Assembly (NCBI RefSeq): GCF_009932555.1
Contig: NZ_BLJO01000003.1
Coordinates: 1-64,000 of the forward strand
DNA: 64,000 bases
Direction of reading: 5' to 3'
Source: Steroidobacter agaridevorans
GTDB lineage: Bacteria > Pseudomonadota > Gammaproteobacteria > Steroidobacterales > Steroidobacteraceae
Part shown: positions 1 through 8,148 of the stretch, in pieces
Position numbering within the stretch: position 1 is the first letter of the stretch
How the letters are laid out: every line of letters starts with the position of its first letter
Program-made: the position numbers and the translations under genes
The notes under the pieces: generated by a model
The model's database searches: none
Told to the model about the DNA's origin: nothing
What the model saw: only the letters and a program-made list of their open reading frames with translations

Positions 1-27
1 GTTCACGGAGCGGCAACCCTGCCTGAC

Positions 28-71
28 TGTGCAATTTTCGTCCGCCAGAAGTGTGCAAATTACGTCCGCCA
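28..71. repeat. Two direct copies of a 20-bp motif, IS-end like
   Basis: TGTGCAATTTTCGTCCGCCA at 28-47 recurs as TGTGCAAATTACGTCCGCCA at 52-71 with two mismatches. The copies directly precede the transposase remnant, so they may be remains of an IS end. No matching inverted partner was found downstream. Confidence 0.4.
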
Positions 72-254
72 CCGACACCAATCGGAACCGTGCAGCGAGA
101 GTCACTGGATCACGTTCCCTTCTGGGGTGGCCGAGATCTGGAACGGAAGCTGCGAGAGTTCCGTGACTATTACAATCACCGCCGGGTTCATGCCTCATTG
201 AAGGGCGTCACTCCGATCTGCTCAAAGGAATCGCAGCCTGATCGCTCTCGATGA
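51..254 (+). mobile_element. IS transposase C-terminal remnant (integrase core)
   Basis: The reading frame encodes the end of a DDE integrase-core transposase. It reads VQRESLDHVPFW, then a helix ending EFRDYYNHRRVHASL, which is the typical tail of IS3/IS481-type transposases around the last catalytic Glu. The upstream part of the transposase is missing and the frame begins within unrelated sequence, so this is a dead fragment. It sits next to a tRNA cluster, a common place for insertions. The exact IS family cannot be assigned from so short a piece. Confidence 0.65.
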
Positions 255-402
255 CTATCGATGGCGATCTCACCGCCGCGGGTTGTATCAGCTGCTTGTG
301 GCCGCGTCACGCTCAATTCGCCACGGACATGCTTTGAGCGGGGCGTCCTCGAGGTTGCATCTCGACACGTCTGAGCAACTCTCGATCGAAACAGCGACTG
401 CC

Positions 403-435
403 TCACACCAACTGATTCAACGTCAGTTGGTGTGA
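403..435. repeat. Perfect 13-bp inverted repeat (hairpin)
   Basis: The arms 403-415 and 423-435 are perfectly complementary around a 7-nt loop. There is no T-run on either side, so it is not a clear intrinsic terminator. It lies between the IS remnant and the tRNA cluster, in a stretch (255-553) with no convincing gene. Confidence 0.5.
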
Positions 436-553
436 TCGGGAAAATCATCTAGTTGCAATGCACGAGGTCGTCAGCAAGTGCACTTATTTTTATAGAGACA
501 GCGTTTGTTCCGCTGCGGCGAAAACGTAAGTCGCGGAATCTAAAGCAGGAAAG

Positions 554-629
<76 letters not shown>

Positions 630-749
630 ACGTGATCGTGGTGTGCGGCGTAGTGACTGAATGTCCGCGCCGTCTACGAAGACGTAAAAGTGTAACAGAA
701 TTTTCCAAACTACCCAACGCAGCCACAGCAAGGCCAGTGCTTCATCGAG

Positions 750-826
750 TGGGGTGGACGATGGGGCTCGAACCCACGACGACCGGAATCACAATCCGGG
801 GCTCTACCAACTGAGCTACGTCCACC
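750..826 (-). tRNA. tRNA-His (anticodon GTG)
   Basis: The minus strand gives a cloverleaf with anticodon loop TTGTGAT (GTG, His). It has the extra 5' G(-1) typical of tRNA-His opposite the discriminator C, and an encoded CCA. The sequence is close to the standard proteobacterial tRNA-His. Confidence 0.95.
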
Positions 827-959
827 ATTGCAATCGATAGTGGCTCCCGCTCGCCGACCCTGCAAGAGGGCCCTGGCCGCTGCGGGGCGCAGAGTATATA
901 CGAACTCGGCGCGAACACTAGTCGTTGGAGGAAGTTCGAGCACAGAAAGAGCGGCCGGA

Positions 960-1036
960 TGGCGCGCCCGGAGGGACTCGAACCCCCGACCACCGGCTTA
1001 GAAGGCCGATGCTCTATCCAGCTGAGCTACGGGCGC
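960..1036 (-). tRNA. tRNA-Arg (anticodon TCT)
   Basis: The minus strand gives a 77-nt cloverleaf with acceptor stem GCGCCCG/CGGGCGC, anticodon loop CTTCTAA (TCT, Arg) and an encoded CCA. It is the first tRNA of the leftward cluster. Confidence 0.95.
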
Positions 1037-1599
1037 GTCGCGGGCAAAGGGTGAAATGGTCGGGGCAGCCCGATTAGCTCTGTCCCTGGACCAGCGGGCG
1101 CAGATGGTACGGATCCAGTTACGGTAAGTCGAGAAGGGTGGCAGTGAAAATAGGACAGCTTGCGAGGCGAGCGCGAAATACTACCCCTTCACGAACCAGA
1201 AGGTGTTTGGCGACAATGGCTTACGCGCTTGGGGGGTACGCCCAAATTGCATACCCGGCGTGAGCCCGCAACCGGTGTCGCCCCTCGAGCTCGCGTCGAT
1301 GAGGCTCTGATCATCACTCGCCGGGAGCCGCCATCGATGCGCCCGCTGTGCTGTCCCTGGAGTCCTTCGGCGCTCCGCGGCCTGCCGCCCGCAGGTCGGC
1401 TTTCACTCAGTGCGTCGACAACGTCCTTTACCTAGGTCTACACGCACACGGTCCCCGGTTCTTGGCGTGCTGTTGTGCTTGCGCATCGGGTGGTGGCTCG
1501 GTCGGGCGCGACTCCGCAGGGATGGCGAGCAGTCCATCGCCGGCGTAGGTGCAATCGACGGTGCGGTCTACGGGCGATGGGGCTGCTCATTGCATTCAT
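1037..1599. other. Stretch without a recognisable gene
   Basis: No frame here shows a recognisable protein or a good ribosome binding site. The open frames on both strands have the arginine- and serine-rich look of high-GC shadow frames. The region leads into a decayed sulfatase fragment and may be decayed sequence itself. Confidence 0.5.
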
Positions 1600-1799
1600 A
1601 TTCACAGGCGCCGCGCAGCGCTTCGAGCAATTCGGCAAGACCCAACGCGCACACCTTCAATTGCCGGACGGCGAGATTCGGTGTCGGCATGCCGCGATTC
1701 TCGCCTCCGCCATAAACGCCCGCGTCTCCATAGCCGAAATCGTCGGAAAAAAATTAGAACGATGTTCAGCTTGCGGTTCTGCTTGCTGGCCTGTGGCAT
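1600..1799 (-). pseudogene. Frameshifted N-terminal fragment of a sulfatase
   Basis: Reading leftwards from an ATG near 1799, the protein starts MPQASKQNRKLNIVLIF. After a frameshift in a run of T residues near 1750 it continues DDFGYGDAGVYGG, then NRGMPTPNL. This is the N-terminus of formylglycine sulfatases (arylsulfatase A type: NIVLI..DD.GYGD...YGG...PTPNLD). A further frame change follows and the gene stops long before the C-x-P-x-R active-site motif, so only a non-functional relic remains. It is interesting beside an agar locus that has no intact sulfatase in this window. Confidence 0.55.
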
Positions 1800-1826
1800 G
1801 ACATCTCCTTGCAGCGCATGCGCTTC

Positions 1827-1845
1827 GCAATGTTCGCTGGCGCAC
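1827..1845 (+). promoter_or_regulatory. Shared upstream element 1 (GCAATGTTCGCTNGCGCAC)
   Basis: This 19-bp sequence is repeated with one change at 7117-7135. Each copy lies 55-57 bp before the start of a PAS-domain gene. The spacing and otherwise diverged surroundings suggest a conserved promoter or operator, though shared ancestry of the two genes could also explain it. Confidence 0.4.
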
Positions 1846-1900
1846 CGAGAGGCGGGCGCCGCTAAGTCATAGTACCGGCAGGTGTCATATGGAGAAGCGT

Positions 1901-2419
1901 ATGAAACACGAGCCAGCGGTGCCGAGCGACGAACGAGAGTGGGGGGTTGCGATACCGTCGAAATCGGATCAACTCACGGCGGCTGACGGCTGCTCCGACA
2001 AGATTCGATCCTGGCGGCGACGGGCGCTGTTGAAGCGCGGTGCGCGGCTGCACATGACGATGGTCGCGAATGCGCAATCAAATTCGTTAGCGTCGTTAGC
2101 CATGCTGGATGAAGCGGGCACAGTGGTCAGCTGGTACGGCAGTCCAGATGGGCGCGATTACGTCTCCCAGGAAGTCGTCGACCGCCATCTGTCGTTGTTC
2201 TATTCCTCGGAGGAGGTTTGCAGACGACAGCCGGATCGTGATTTGCGTGCCGCTGTCATCGAAGGCCGAATCACTCGACAAGCGTGGCGCCGCAGGCCCG
2301 ACGGCAGCGCATTCTGGGGCACTATCGACATCGAACCGGTCGTGCTTCGGGACGGGCGCGTGCAGGGGTTCAGCTATGTAGCGAGCGCTCCAGACCAGGT
2401 TGAACACAGCCTTCGATGA
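1901..2419 (+). CDS. Single PAS-domain protein (paralog 1 of 4)
   Basis: A 172-residue soluble protein made essentially of one PAS-like sensory domain. Landmarks are LAMLDEAGTVVSWYG, HLSLFYSSEEV and a closing strand pattern RRPDGSAFWG...GRVQGFSYVA. It has no kinase, GGDEF or HTH output. The start at 1901 is chosen because GGAG at 1892-1895 is well spaced; the in-frame ATG at 1889 overlaps that site. Close paralogs lie at 7193-7786, 14268-14879 and 16864-17496. The ligand is unknown. It may pass signals by protein-protein contact, which is inference. Confidence 0.75.
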   Translation: MKHEPAVPSDEREWGVAIPSKSDQLTAADGCSDKIRSWRRRALLKRGARLHMTMVANAQSNSLASLAMLDEAGTVVSWYGSPDGRDYVSQEVVDRHLSLFYSSEEVCRRQPDRDLRAAVIEGRITRQAWRRRPDGSAFWGTIDIEPVVLRDGRVQGFSYVASAPDQVEHSLR

Positions 2420-2438
2420 TGAAAGTACTGGGCCACTA

Positions 2439-2627
2439 TCACACGTTAGGCGGACGCTCGGAGATCTGCTGCAATAGTTCACCGAATTCAGTATCCGTTA
2501 GCGGTGGTGGCCGGGAGTTGATGCTCTCCAGAACTCTCCGCGCAAGGATCGAGGAACTGGTTTGGGGGTCCAGCCCCGCCAATTCCAGTAGCTGGTCGAT
2601 GCGGTGATCGGAATCGTCTGACGGCAT
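2439..2627 (-). CDS. Small hypothetical acidic protein
   Basis: A 62-residue frame beginning MPSDDSDHRIDQLLELAGLD with a helical, protein-like composition and few arginine runs, unlike typical shadow frames. It is convergent with the PAS gene at 1901-2419. No domain is recognised and the ribosome binding site is weak, so the call rests on composition only. Confidence 0.4.
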   Translation of the reverse strand: MPSDDSDHRIDQLLELAGLDPQTSSSILARRVLESINSRPPPLTDTEFGELLQQISERPPNV

Positions 2628-2791
2628 GTCTGCAGCTCATTTGCTTCGCGTCCCCACGATGTGTGGTGCCCTGCGAAGTCTCAATCTGTCAATGCGCAGC
2701 GATGTGTATTAGTTCGAAACAGCCCCCACGAACGCGCCAGACAGAACGCGGCGAGGCGGAACGAGAGATCCGCGCACAAAATATATTTATC

Positions 2792-2821
2792 TATCTAAAG
2801 GTGACCGAAGCGCGCACACTG
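2792..2821 (+). promoter_or_regulatory. Bipartite element TATCTA-N14-GCGCACACTG, copy 1
   Basis: TATCTA at 2792-2797 is followed 14 bp later by GCGCACACTG at 2812-2821, 28 bp before the start of the cysteine-repeat gene. The same two blocks with identical spacing occur at 14974-15003 (minus), 15118-15147, 17642-17671 (minus) and 18083-18112. An AT-rich tract precedes this copy. It is probably a promoter read by a specific sigma factor or activator. Confidence 0.6.
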
Positions 2822-2849
2822 GGGGCCGGTTCGTATCTTGGAGAAACTC

Positions 2850-3620
2850 TTGCGCTTTTGGGTGATTACTCGGATCGTTGCTGAATGTACGGCGCTGTTG
2901 CTCGTTGCGGCTGCCGCCAGCGCTCAGGCGCAAAGCTCTCTTTCCTCGATTCCGGAGAATGCCCGTCCGAGAGCCTATGGCAGCGGTTGGGAGTGTGCGC
3001 GCGGCTATCGAGAGACGGAGGGACGTTGTATCGCAGTGGTCGTCCCGGCGAACGCATATTTAGATGCACGGGGGACTTCTTGGCGCTGCAATCGCGGATA
3101 CCTCAATGACAATCAGCGATGCACGCCCGTACGGGTGCCGCAGAACGGTTATGCCGTGGACTCCAGCTACGATCAGGGCTGGCGCTGCAATCGCGGATAC
3201 CGCGCGGTCGGCGAATCCTGTGTGAAAGGCGAGGTGCCGGCACATGCCTACTTGCTCGACTCGATTCACGGCTTCGGATGGCAATGCGATCGAGGCTTCA
3301 GACAAACGCAGGATCGATGTGTCGCGATCGAAGTTCCTGCCAACGCATATCTGGTTCGCGCCGGCGATGATTGGAAGTGTGAGCGCGGCTTTCAGCGGAT
3401 CGACAACCAGTGCTCGCCGATAGTCGTCCCGACGAACGCATATCTCGATGATCGCGGCAGTGAGTGGCGCTGCGAGCGTGGCTTCCGCAAGCAAGGTGCC
3501 GGTTGTGTCGCCGTGCGTGTCCCAGCCAATGCCTTCATCGGTTACGCGGGAGACGACTGGTCGTGTGAAGCGGGATTTCGCAAGCAAGAGGCGGCGTGCG
3601 TGGCCGTGCCCGGGAGTTGA
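2850..3620 (+). CDS. Exported protein with seven cysteine-pair repeats
   Basis: A 256-residue protein with a signal peptide (ITRIVAECTALLLVAAAASAQAQ). It is followed by seven tandem repeats of about 31 residues with the pattern VPANAYL...G..W.C.RGY.....C.AV. Each repeat carries two cysteines, 14 in all, which suggests one disulfide per repeat in the periplasm or outside the cell. TTG at 2850 is chosen as start because GGAGA lies 5 bp upstream; TTG 2838 is the longer alternative. The function is unknown. A strong bipartite promoter-like element lies just upstream, and promoter plus first codons are duplicated near 18083-18160. Confidence 0.8.
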   Translation: MRFWVITRIVAECTALLLVAAAASAQAQSSLSSIPENARPRAYGSGWECARGYRETEGRCIAVVVPANAYLDARGTSWRCNRGYLNDNQRCTPVRVPQNGYAVDSSYDQGWRCNRGYRAVGESCVKGEVPAHAYLLDSIHGFGWQCDRGFRQTQDRCVAIEVPANAYLVRAGDDWKCERGFQRIDNQCSPIVVPTNAYLDDRGSEWRCERGFRKQGAGCVAVRVPANAFIGYAGDDWSCEAGFRKQEAACVAVPGS

Positions 3621-3622
3621 CC

Positions 3623-4012
3623 GTGCCCGAGGATATGAAACCAGATCGGTTGGCGGCGTTGCATGCCGCCCTTCGGATCGTGATCACGAGCGAGCTGCCG
3701 TCGGAACACAAGGCCACTTTGATCGAAGTGTTGACACAGGCTATCCGCGACGACGAGGCGGCTGAGCTGCACCGCCGATCGGTTGCGCGGTCGCAAGGGG
3801 AATGGCAGGAGCACGAGATCGTGGAGCTGAGATCGTTCCTGCACGGCCAGACGGTTAGAAGCTGGCAACATGCGGACGAGTGCGTGATGCAGCTGGCAAC
3901 GCGGTTGCATCGTGATCCTGCATCGGTTCGGCACAAAGCAACGGAGCTCGGACTCGGCACGGCGGTCGATTATCGATTCGTCAGGCAGTTCAAGCTCAGT
4001 CGCGACGAGTGA
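3623..4012 (+). CDS. Hypothetical protein with SANT/Myb-like C-terminal half
   Basis: A 129-residue protein starting at GTG 3623, preceded by GGGAG, three bases after the stop of the cysteine-repeat gene, so the two are probably co-transcribed. The C-terminal half (W.EHEIVELRSFL...W.....C...LATRLHR...SVRHKATELGLG) has spaced tryptophans and a putative recognition helix like small SANT/Myb-type DNA-binding folds. That similarity is weak and is inference. No enzymatic motif is seen. Confidence 0.6.
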   Translation: MPEDMKPDRLAALHAALRIVITSELPSEHKATLIEVLTQAIRDDEAAELHRRSVARSQGEWQEHEIVELRSFLHGQTVRSWQHADECVMQLATRLHRDPASVRHKATELGLGTAVDYRFVRQFKLSRDE

Positions 4013-4019
4013 TCGTCAG

Positions 4020-4265
4020 TACGCGTGGAGCCGCGGGCGGCGATGGTAACGGTGACCCGCGTGCCCATCCCAATGTCTCTATCTCCCACATCGAGCGTTT
4101 CGAGCAATTGAGCTGGGCGAGATAAAGCCACAGCCAGGAGCGCCACCGTGGTCAGGCCACGGATTCATTCGCAAATGCATGCTCGTATGCGTTGGTTACA
4201 GCCTCATTCGCGAGCAGCGCCAATGCTGCCGCGTCCTGGGCGGGCAGTGTTATCTGATCGCATCC
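4020..4265 (-). pseudogene. Relic of a histidine kinase ATPase domain
   Basis: Reading leftwards, the fragment ITLPAQDAAALALLANEAV continues TNAYEHAF, matching the N-box of an HWE/HisKA_2-type HATPase domain (ALALHELVTNA.KHAF). After a stop and a deletion, LLETLDVGDRDIGMGTRVTV matches the end of the same domain (GG.l.v....GT.v.v). The central G boxes are missing, so this is an internally deleted relic. It occupies most of the gap before the Crp/Fnr gene. Confidence 0.5.
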
Positions 4266-4489
4266 GATCCAACGCCACATGTGCATGGGGGTACGGCGAA
4301 ACGATGCTCTGGCGCGCTGCCCGGCCGGGATCTCGGTGCGTTTGCGCACACAGGTCGAGTGCGCGATGGGTAATCGCCGGCCAGCTGGGAATATTCATTC
4401 GGGTGTGCGCCAACGTACATCGCGCTGACGCCGGCGGAGATACCCTCAACGCGAGGCTGAAACATCTTCCGGCCGTAGCCGAGAACTCA

Positions 4490-5269
4490 TTGCATTCTTT
4501 CAAACAAAGTGCGGGCGAGAACCGTCTGCTGGCGACATTGACCGGGCCGGATCGGCAGCGCTTGTTTGCGGACTTTGAGCGGGTCGAGCTGTGTTCCGCG
4601 GAGATTATCTGCGGGTCGGATGAGCGGATAGAACACGTGTATTTCCCGACCGATGGCATCATCTCCTTGGTAACCGCGCTGCGCGACGGATCGCGTCTGG
4701 AGGTCGGCAGCATCGGTCACGAGGGCATGCTGGGTTCGTCGCTCATCCTGGGCGTCGATACATCCGCACAGTATGCGATAGTCCAGCGGTCTGGCACGGC
4801 GTGGCGGCTCGGTGCCGCCGTATTCCAGCGACATTTGCGCGAGAACATTGCTCTGCGCCGGCGGCTGAACTGTTACATGTACGTGCTGATGGGACAACTG
4901 GCCCAGACGACGGCTTGTTCGCACTACCACCAAGTGCGAGCGCGTCTGGCACGGCGGCTGCTGATGAATCGCGATCAGGTGCGCGGTAATCAGTTTCATG
5001 TCACCCAGGAATTTCTGGCGCACATGCTCGGCGTGCGGCGGGTGGGAGTCACGAACGCCGCGAACTCGTTGCGAGAGGAAGGTTTGATCGATTACCGACG
5101 TGGCGCCGTCACTATTCTGGACGGGCCTGCGCTCGAGCTGGCGTCATGCGCATGCTATCGAGGAGCAAACGACATGTACCAGCGGGCTTTGGGTCCATTG
5201 TCCGAGCCGAGGCATCGTCGCGCCGAACAGGCATCGACGCGGCGGACGGCGCACAAGCTCAGTAACTGA
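4490..5269 (+). CDS. Crp/Fnr-family transcription regulator
   Basis: About 259 residues from TTG 4490, chosen by alignment with the paralog at 8149; the frame stays open upstream to 4148 but that part resembles no protein. The N-terminal cyclic-nucleotide-like sensor includes HVYFPTDGIISLVTALRDGS and VGSIGHEGMLG. The C-terminal winged helix (VTQEFLAHMLGVRRVGVTNA) is the HTH_Crp_2 type. It lacks the Fnr N-terminal cysteine cluster, so the ligand is unknown. A second copy of the family lies at 8149-8988, on the other side of nhaA and a PAS gene. Confidence 0.85.
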   Translation: MHSFKQSAGENRLLATLTGPDRQRLFADFERVELCSAEIICGSDERIEHVYFPTDGIISLVTALRDGSRLEVGSIGHEGMLGSSLILGVDTSAQYAIVQRSGTAWRLGAAVFQRHLRENIALRRRLNCYMYVLMGQLAQTTACSHYHQVRARLARRLLMNRDQVRGNQFHVTQEFLAHMLGVRRVGVTNAANSLREEGLIDYRRGAVTILDGPALELASCACYRGANDMYQRALGPLSEPRHRRAEQASTRRTAHKLSN

Positions 5270-5746
5270 GGGTGCGCTCCGGACGAGTGCCAAGACTGCC
5301 GCCTTCATTTTCCCAAATCCTCACAGCAGCTCTTTGCTGCCGATCGTCTGGCCCAGGCGAGTCGGCGGGCTTGCCGTCCACGGCGGACCATGCATCGTCT
5401 GGTGCGGTGGAGCTGGTTCCGGTTCCGCTCCGGGTGTGCAAGGCGTTGCACATGGCATTGATCCATGGATTCTGGCGCCAGTCGCCTGCGTAGCGTCGGC
5501 CCGGCGTATGCCAGCGGCTTCCGATTGTAGTGCGACGCATGAGTGCTCCGGTGGTGGATGACCTCGCAACTGTGCGCCGGAACCCCGCTGCCGTCGGCGC
5601 GGTACCCAACGGAGCGCTGGCGGCTCAGTATTCGCCACTGCAGAGACAGGATTGCATCCGATCCCATCTGCATCCAAGATGGCCCGGATTCGCAGCAACC
5701 TCCCCAGCTACAGTTACATCCCGCATCGCGCTTCGGCGCCTGCCCA
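5270..5746. other. Stretch without a recognisable gene
   Basis: Nothing supportable is seen between the Crp/Fnr gene and nhaA. Long open frames run through on both strands, including the upstream extension of the nhaA frame, but they carry no recognisable motifs. It may hold the nhaA leader and promoter. Confidence 0.4.
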
Positions 5747-5752
5747 GTGAGC

Positions 5753-7084
5753 ATGAACGAAAGCCGGCTCACTTCGGACCTGGCCAGGTTGCCGTCAGAG
5801 CCTGTAGACCGGCTGACCCATCCGTTCGGCAGGTTCCTGCGCATCGAGACGCTCGGCGGCGTTGTTTTGTTGGTTGCCGCGCTCATTTCGTTCGTGCTTT
5901 CCAATTCTCCCTGGGCGCACACCTTCGCTGGATTTTGGGAGTCGCCGGTCGGGCTGCGCCTTGGCCCGATCGAGTTCGTACGCTCGCTACGAGAGTGGAT
6001 CAACGATGCCCTGATGACGGGATTCTTCTTCCTGGTTGCGGTCGAGCTCAAGCGCGAGTTGGTGCTCGGTGAGTTGAGCAATGCACGCATAGCGGCGTTG
6101 TCGATCGCCGGTGCCTTGGGCGGCATGATCATGCCTGCCACGCTGTATCTGCTGCTGCAAGCCGGCCAAGCCGGCGGCGCGGGGTGGGGCACTGTGATGG
6201 CGACCGATACCGCGTTCGTCATCGGCTGTCTTGCGCTGCTGGGCCGACGGGTCCCGCCGGCCCTGGGCGTGTTCATGCTCTCGCTGGCGATCGTCGACGA
6301 TATTGGAGCAATCCTGGTCGTCGCCGTTGGTTACAGCGAGCAGATCGCCTGGTTGCCAGTCGCATTCGCCGTCGTATGTATCGCAGGCATAGCTGCCCTG
6401 GCGTGGGTAGGAGTGCGCAGCATGCCGGCGTATTTTGTGATGGGCGTGCTCGTCTGGCTTGCCATCGATGCCTCGGGCATTCATGCAACGATTGCGGGAG
6501 TCATTCTCGGGCTGCTGACACCTGCTCGCAGATGGGTGAGTGATGAACGGCTGTACGCGATACTCGATAAGGTGGTCGCGCATCCGGATGCCGCGGCGGA
6601 GAGCGGCGATACCAAGGATCGGGAAACCCTGCAGGTAGCGGCCATCGCCGCCCGCGAAACGCTGCCTCCAGTCGAACGCATCGAGATTGCTTTGCATCCC
6701 TGGGTGAGCTTCGTCGTCATGCCGGTGTTTGCACTCGCGAACGCTGGCTTGCCGATCGCTTTCACCGATCTGGAGATGTCGCTCACGACGACCATCTTTT
6801 TCGCGTTCGTCGTTGGCAAGCCAGCAGGAATACTGACGTTTTGCTGGCTGGCCGTTCGCACGGGAATCGCAGTACGTCCGCCCGGACTGAGCTGGGGAGT
6901 ACTGGCCGGCGGCAGCGTGCTTGGCGGTATCGGATTCACGATGGCGCTCTTCATCGCCGGTCGCGCGTTCGACCAACATCTGATCGATAGCGCCAAGGCG
7001 GGGATTTTCGCGGCATCGGTCGTCTCGGGCGCACTCGGCCTTGCGCTGTTGGCGTGGGTGTCGCGCAGTGATTCGCGATGCTAA
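5753..7084 (+). CDS. nhaA: Na+/H+ antiporter NhaA
   Basis: Inner-membrane sodium/proton antiporter of about 443 residues with many hydrophobic segments. Family signatures are FFLVAVELKRELVLGEL, the MATDTAFVIGCLALLG segment and LSLAIVDDIGAILVVA, whose adjacent aspartates are the known ion-binding pair. It exchanges Na+ for H+ to control pH and sodium. ATG 5753 is preferred; GTG 5747 is equally possible and neither has a clear ribosome binding site. It is probably transcribed alone. Length is slightly above E. coli NhaA (388) because of a longer loop before the last helices. Confidence 0.93.
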   Translation: MNESRLTSDLARLPSEPVDRLTHPFGRFLRIETLGGVVLLVAALISFVLSNSPWAHTFAGFWESPVGLRLGPIEFVRSLREWINDALMTGFFFLVAVELKRELVLGELSNARIAALSIAGALGGMIMPATLYLLLQAGQAGGAGWGTVMATDTAFVIGCLALLGRRVPPALGVFMLSLAIVDDIGAILVVAVGYSEQIAWLPVAFAVVCIAGIAALAWVGVRSMPAYFVMGVLVWLAIDASGIHATIAGVILGLLTPARRWVSDERLYAILDKVVAHPDAAAESGDTKDRETLQVAAIAARETLPPVERIEIALHPWVSFVVMPVFALANAGLPIAFTDLEMSLTTTIFFAFVVGKPAGILTFCWLAVRTGIAVRPPGLSWGVLAGGSVLGGIGFTMALFIAGRAFDQHLIDSAKAGIFAASVVSGALGLALLAWVSRSDSRC

Positions 7085-7116
7085 GCGCGCGTGTACCGCA
7101 ATCGGCTCGTCGAAGC

Positions 7117-7135
7117 GCAATGTTCGCTAGCGCAC
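7117..7135 (+). promoter_or_regulatory. Shared upstream element 1, second copy
   Basis: GCAATGTTCGCTAGCGCAC, differing by one base from 1827-1845 and lying 57 bp before the next PAS-domain gene. The core TGTTCGCTNGCG is a partial inverted repeat. Confidence 0.4.
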
Positions 7136-7192
7136 TGATTGACAGATGCCCGTCAGCGCACAGTACGGAAAGGTTCTCATATGGAGGGGCAC

Positions 7193-7786
7193 ATGAAATT
7201 CAGGCAGGCAATGCCAAGCGACGACCGGCAGAACGTTGTCGCGATCTCTACCGACAGCAATCCCGATCTGATCCCGGCGGGCGCGACGCAGGGCTCCGAT
7301 CAGAAGCTCGAAGGCGCCAGCGACTCGCCGCCAGGTTGGTCATCGTTATCGATATCGAAGTGGGATCAAGACAAGCCCGCTGACAGCCGCTCCGAGAAGA
7401 TTCGGTTGTGGCGGCGACGAGCGTTGTCAAAGCGCGGGGCACGGCTACACACGAAGATGAGCGCGGATGGGCAGTCGAGTTCTTTGGCCATGCTGGACGA
7501 GACGGGAGTCGTGGTCTGCTGGTACGGCAGCCTGGACGGGCGCGATTACACGTCCGAGGAAGTCGTGGACCGTCATTTGTCACAGTTCTATGTCTCCGAG
7601 GACGTTGGAAAGCGACAGCCGTATCGTGATTTGCGTGCGGCGGTTGTCAATGGCCGTATCACGCGGCGAGGGTGGCGGCGCCGGTCCGACGGAAGCGCGT
7701 TCTTGGGCTTTTTCGACATTCAACCGGTAGTGCTTCGAGACGGGCGAGTGCAGGGGTTCAGCTACTTGGCGAGTGCTCCAGCGTGA
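7193..7786 (+). CDS. Single PAS-domain protein (paralog 2 of 4)
   Basis: A 197-residue protein closely related to the product of 1901-2419. The PAS region has SLAMLDETGVVVCWYG, HLSQFYVSEDV and GWRRRSDGSAFLG, and ends GRVQGFSYLASAPA. A roughly 70-residue variable, probably flexible N-terminus precedes it. ATG 7193 is chosen for the GGAGG site ending 5 bp upstream. No output domain is fused. Its stop overlaps the GTG of the small gene at 7783 (GTGA), so the two are translationally coupled. Confidence 0.75.
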   Translation: MKFRQAMPSDDRQNVVAISTDSNPDLIPAGATQGSDQKLEGASDSPPGWSSLSISKWDQDKPADSRSEKIRLWRRRALSKRGARLHTKMSADGQSSSLAMLDETGVVVCWYGSLDGRDYTSEEVVDRHLSQFYVSEDVGKRQPYRDLRAAVVNGRITRRGWRRRSDGSAFLGFFDIQPVVLRDGRVQGFSYLASAPA

Positions 7787-7992
7787 ATACCGAGAGCGCC
7801 GGTCTGTCAGCAAAGCTCGTGACCCTCGATCAGGTCGCTGACGCGGCGCTCCCGCGTCCTGCGCAAGCTCGCTACACGGCGTACCGGAATGCACTCATCG
7901 CGGACGGACAGGATGACGAGCAGGTCGTGCAGACGCTTTGGCTGTTTCTGTGGGATTTGTCGGAGGGTCGCTCTGTAAACGGCGTCCACTAG
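7783..7992 (+). CDS. Small conserved protein, paralog of 9988-10281
   Basis: A 69-residue protein starting at a GTG that overlaps the PAS gene stop. Its core, ARYTAYRNALIADGQDDEQV followed by LFLWDLSEGR, matches the C-terminal half of the protein at 9988-10281 (TRYQAYKAVLLAREQDEAAI...LFVQDLS). It is helical, soluble and of unknown function. The coupling to a PAS protein here and to a desaturase there suggests an adaptor role, which is inference only. Confidence 0.6.
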   Translation: MNTESAGLSAKLVTLDQVADAALPRPAQARYTAYRNALIADGQDDEQVVQTLWLFLWDLSEGRSVNGVH

Positions 7993-8148
7993 GCGCTGCG
8001 GCCCATCTTCAACGCCGCGTTTGCCAGCCGTCGCTGCTGTAAAGCTTCATCGTACACGGTACTTCACGATTCGCCGCTGCGTCGACGTGAATGTGTGTAC
8101 GATACCGCACAGATCCGTAGTGCGGAGCATATACATCAAGGCCTCACG

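Noticed and set aside
5987-7120. 377-codon minus frame antisense to nhaA
   Set aside because: Its composition is dominated by Arg, His and Asp; nhaA on the other strand has all family motifs.
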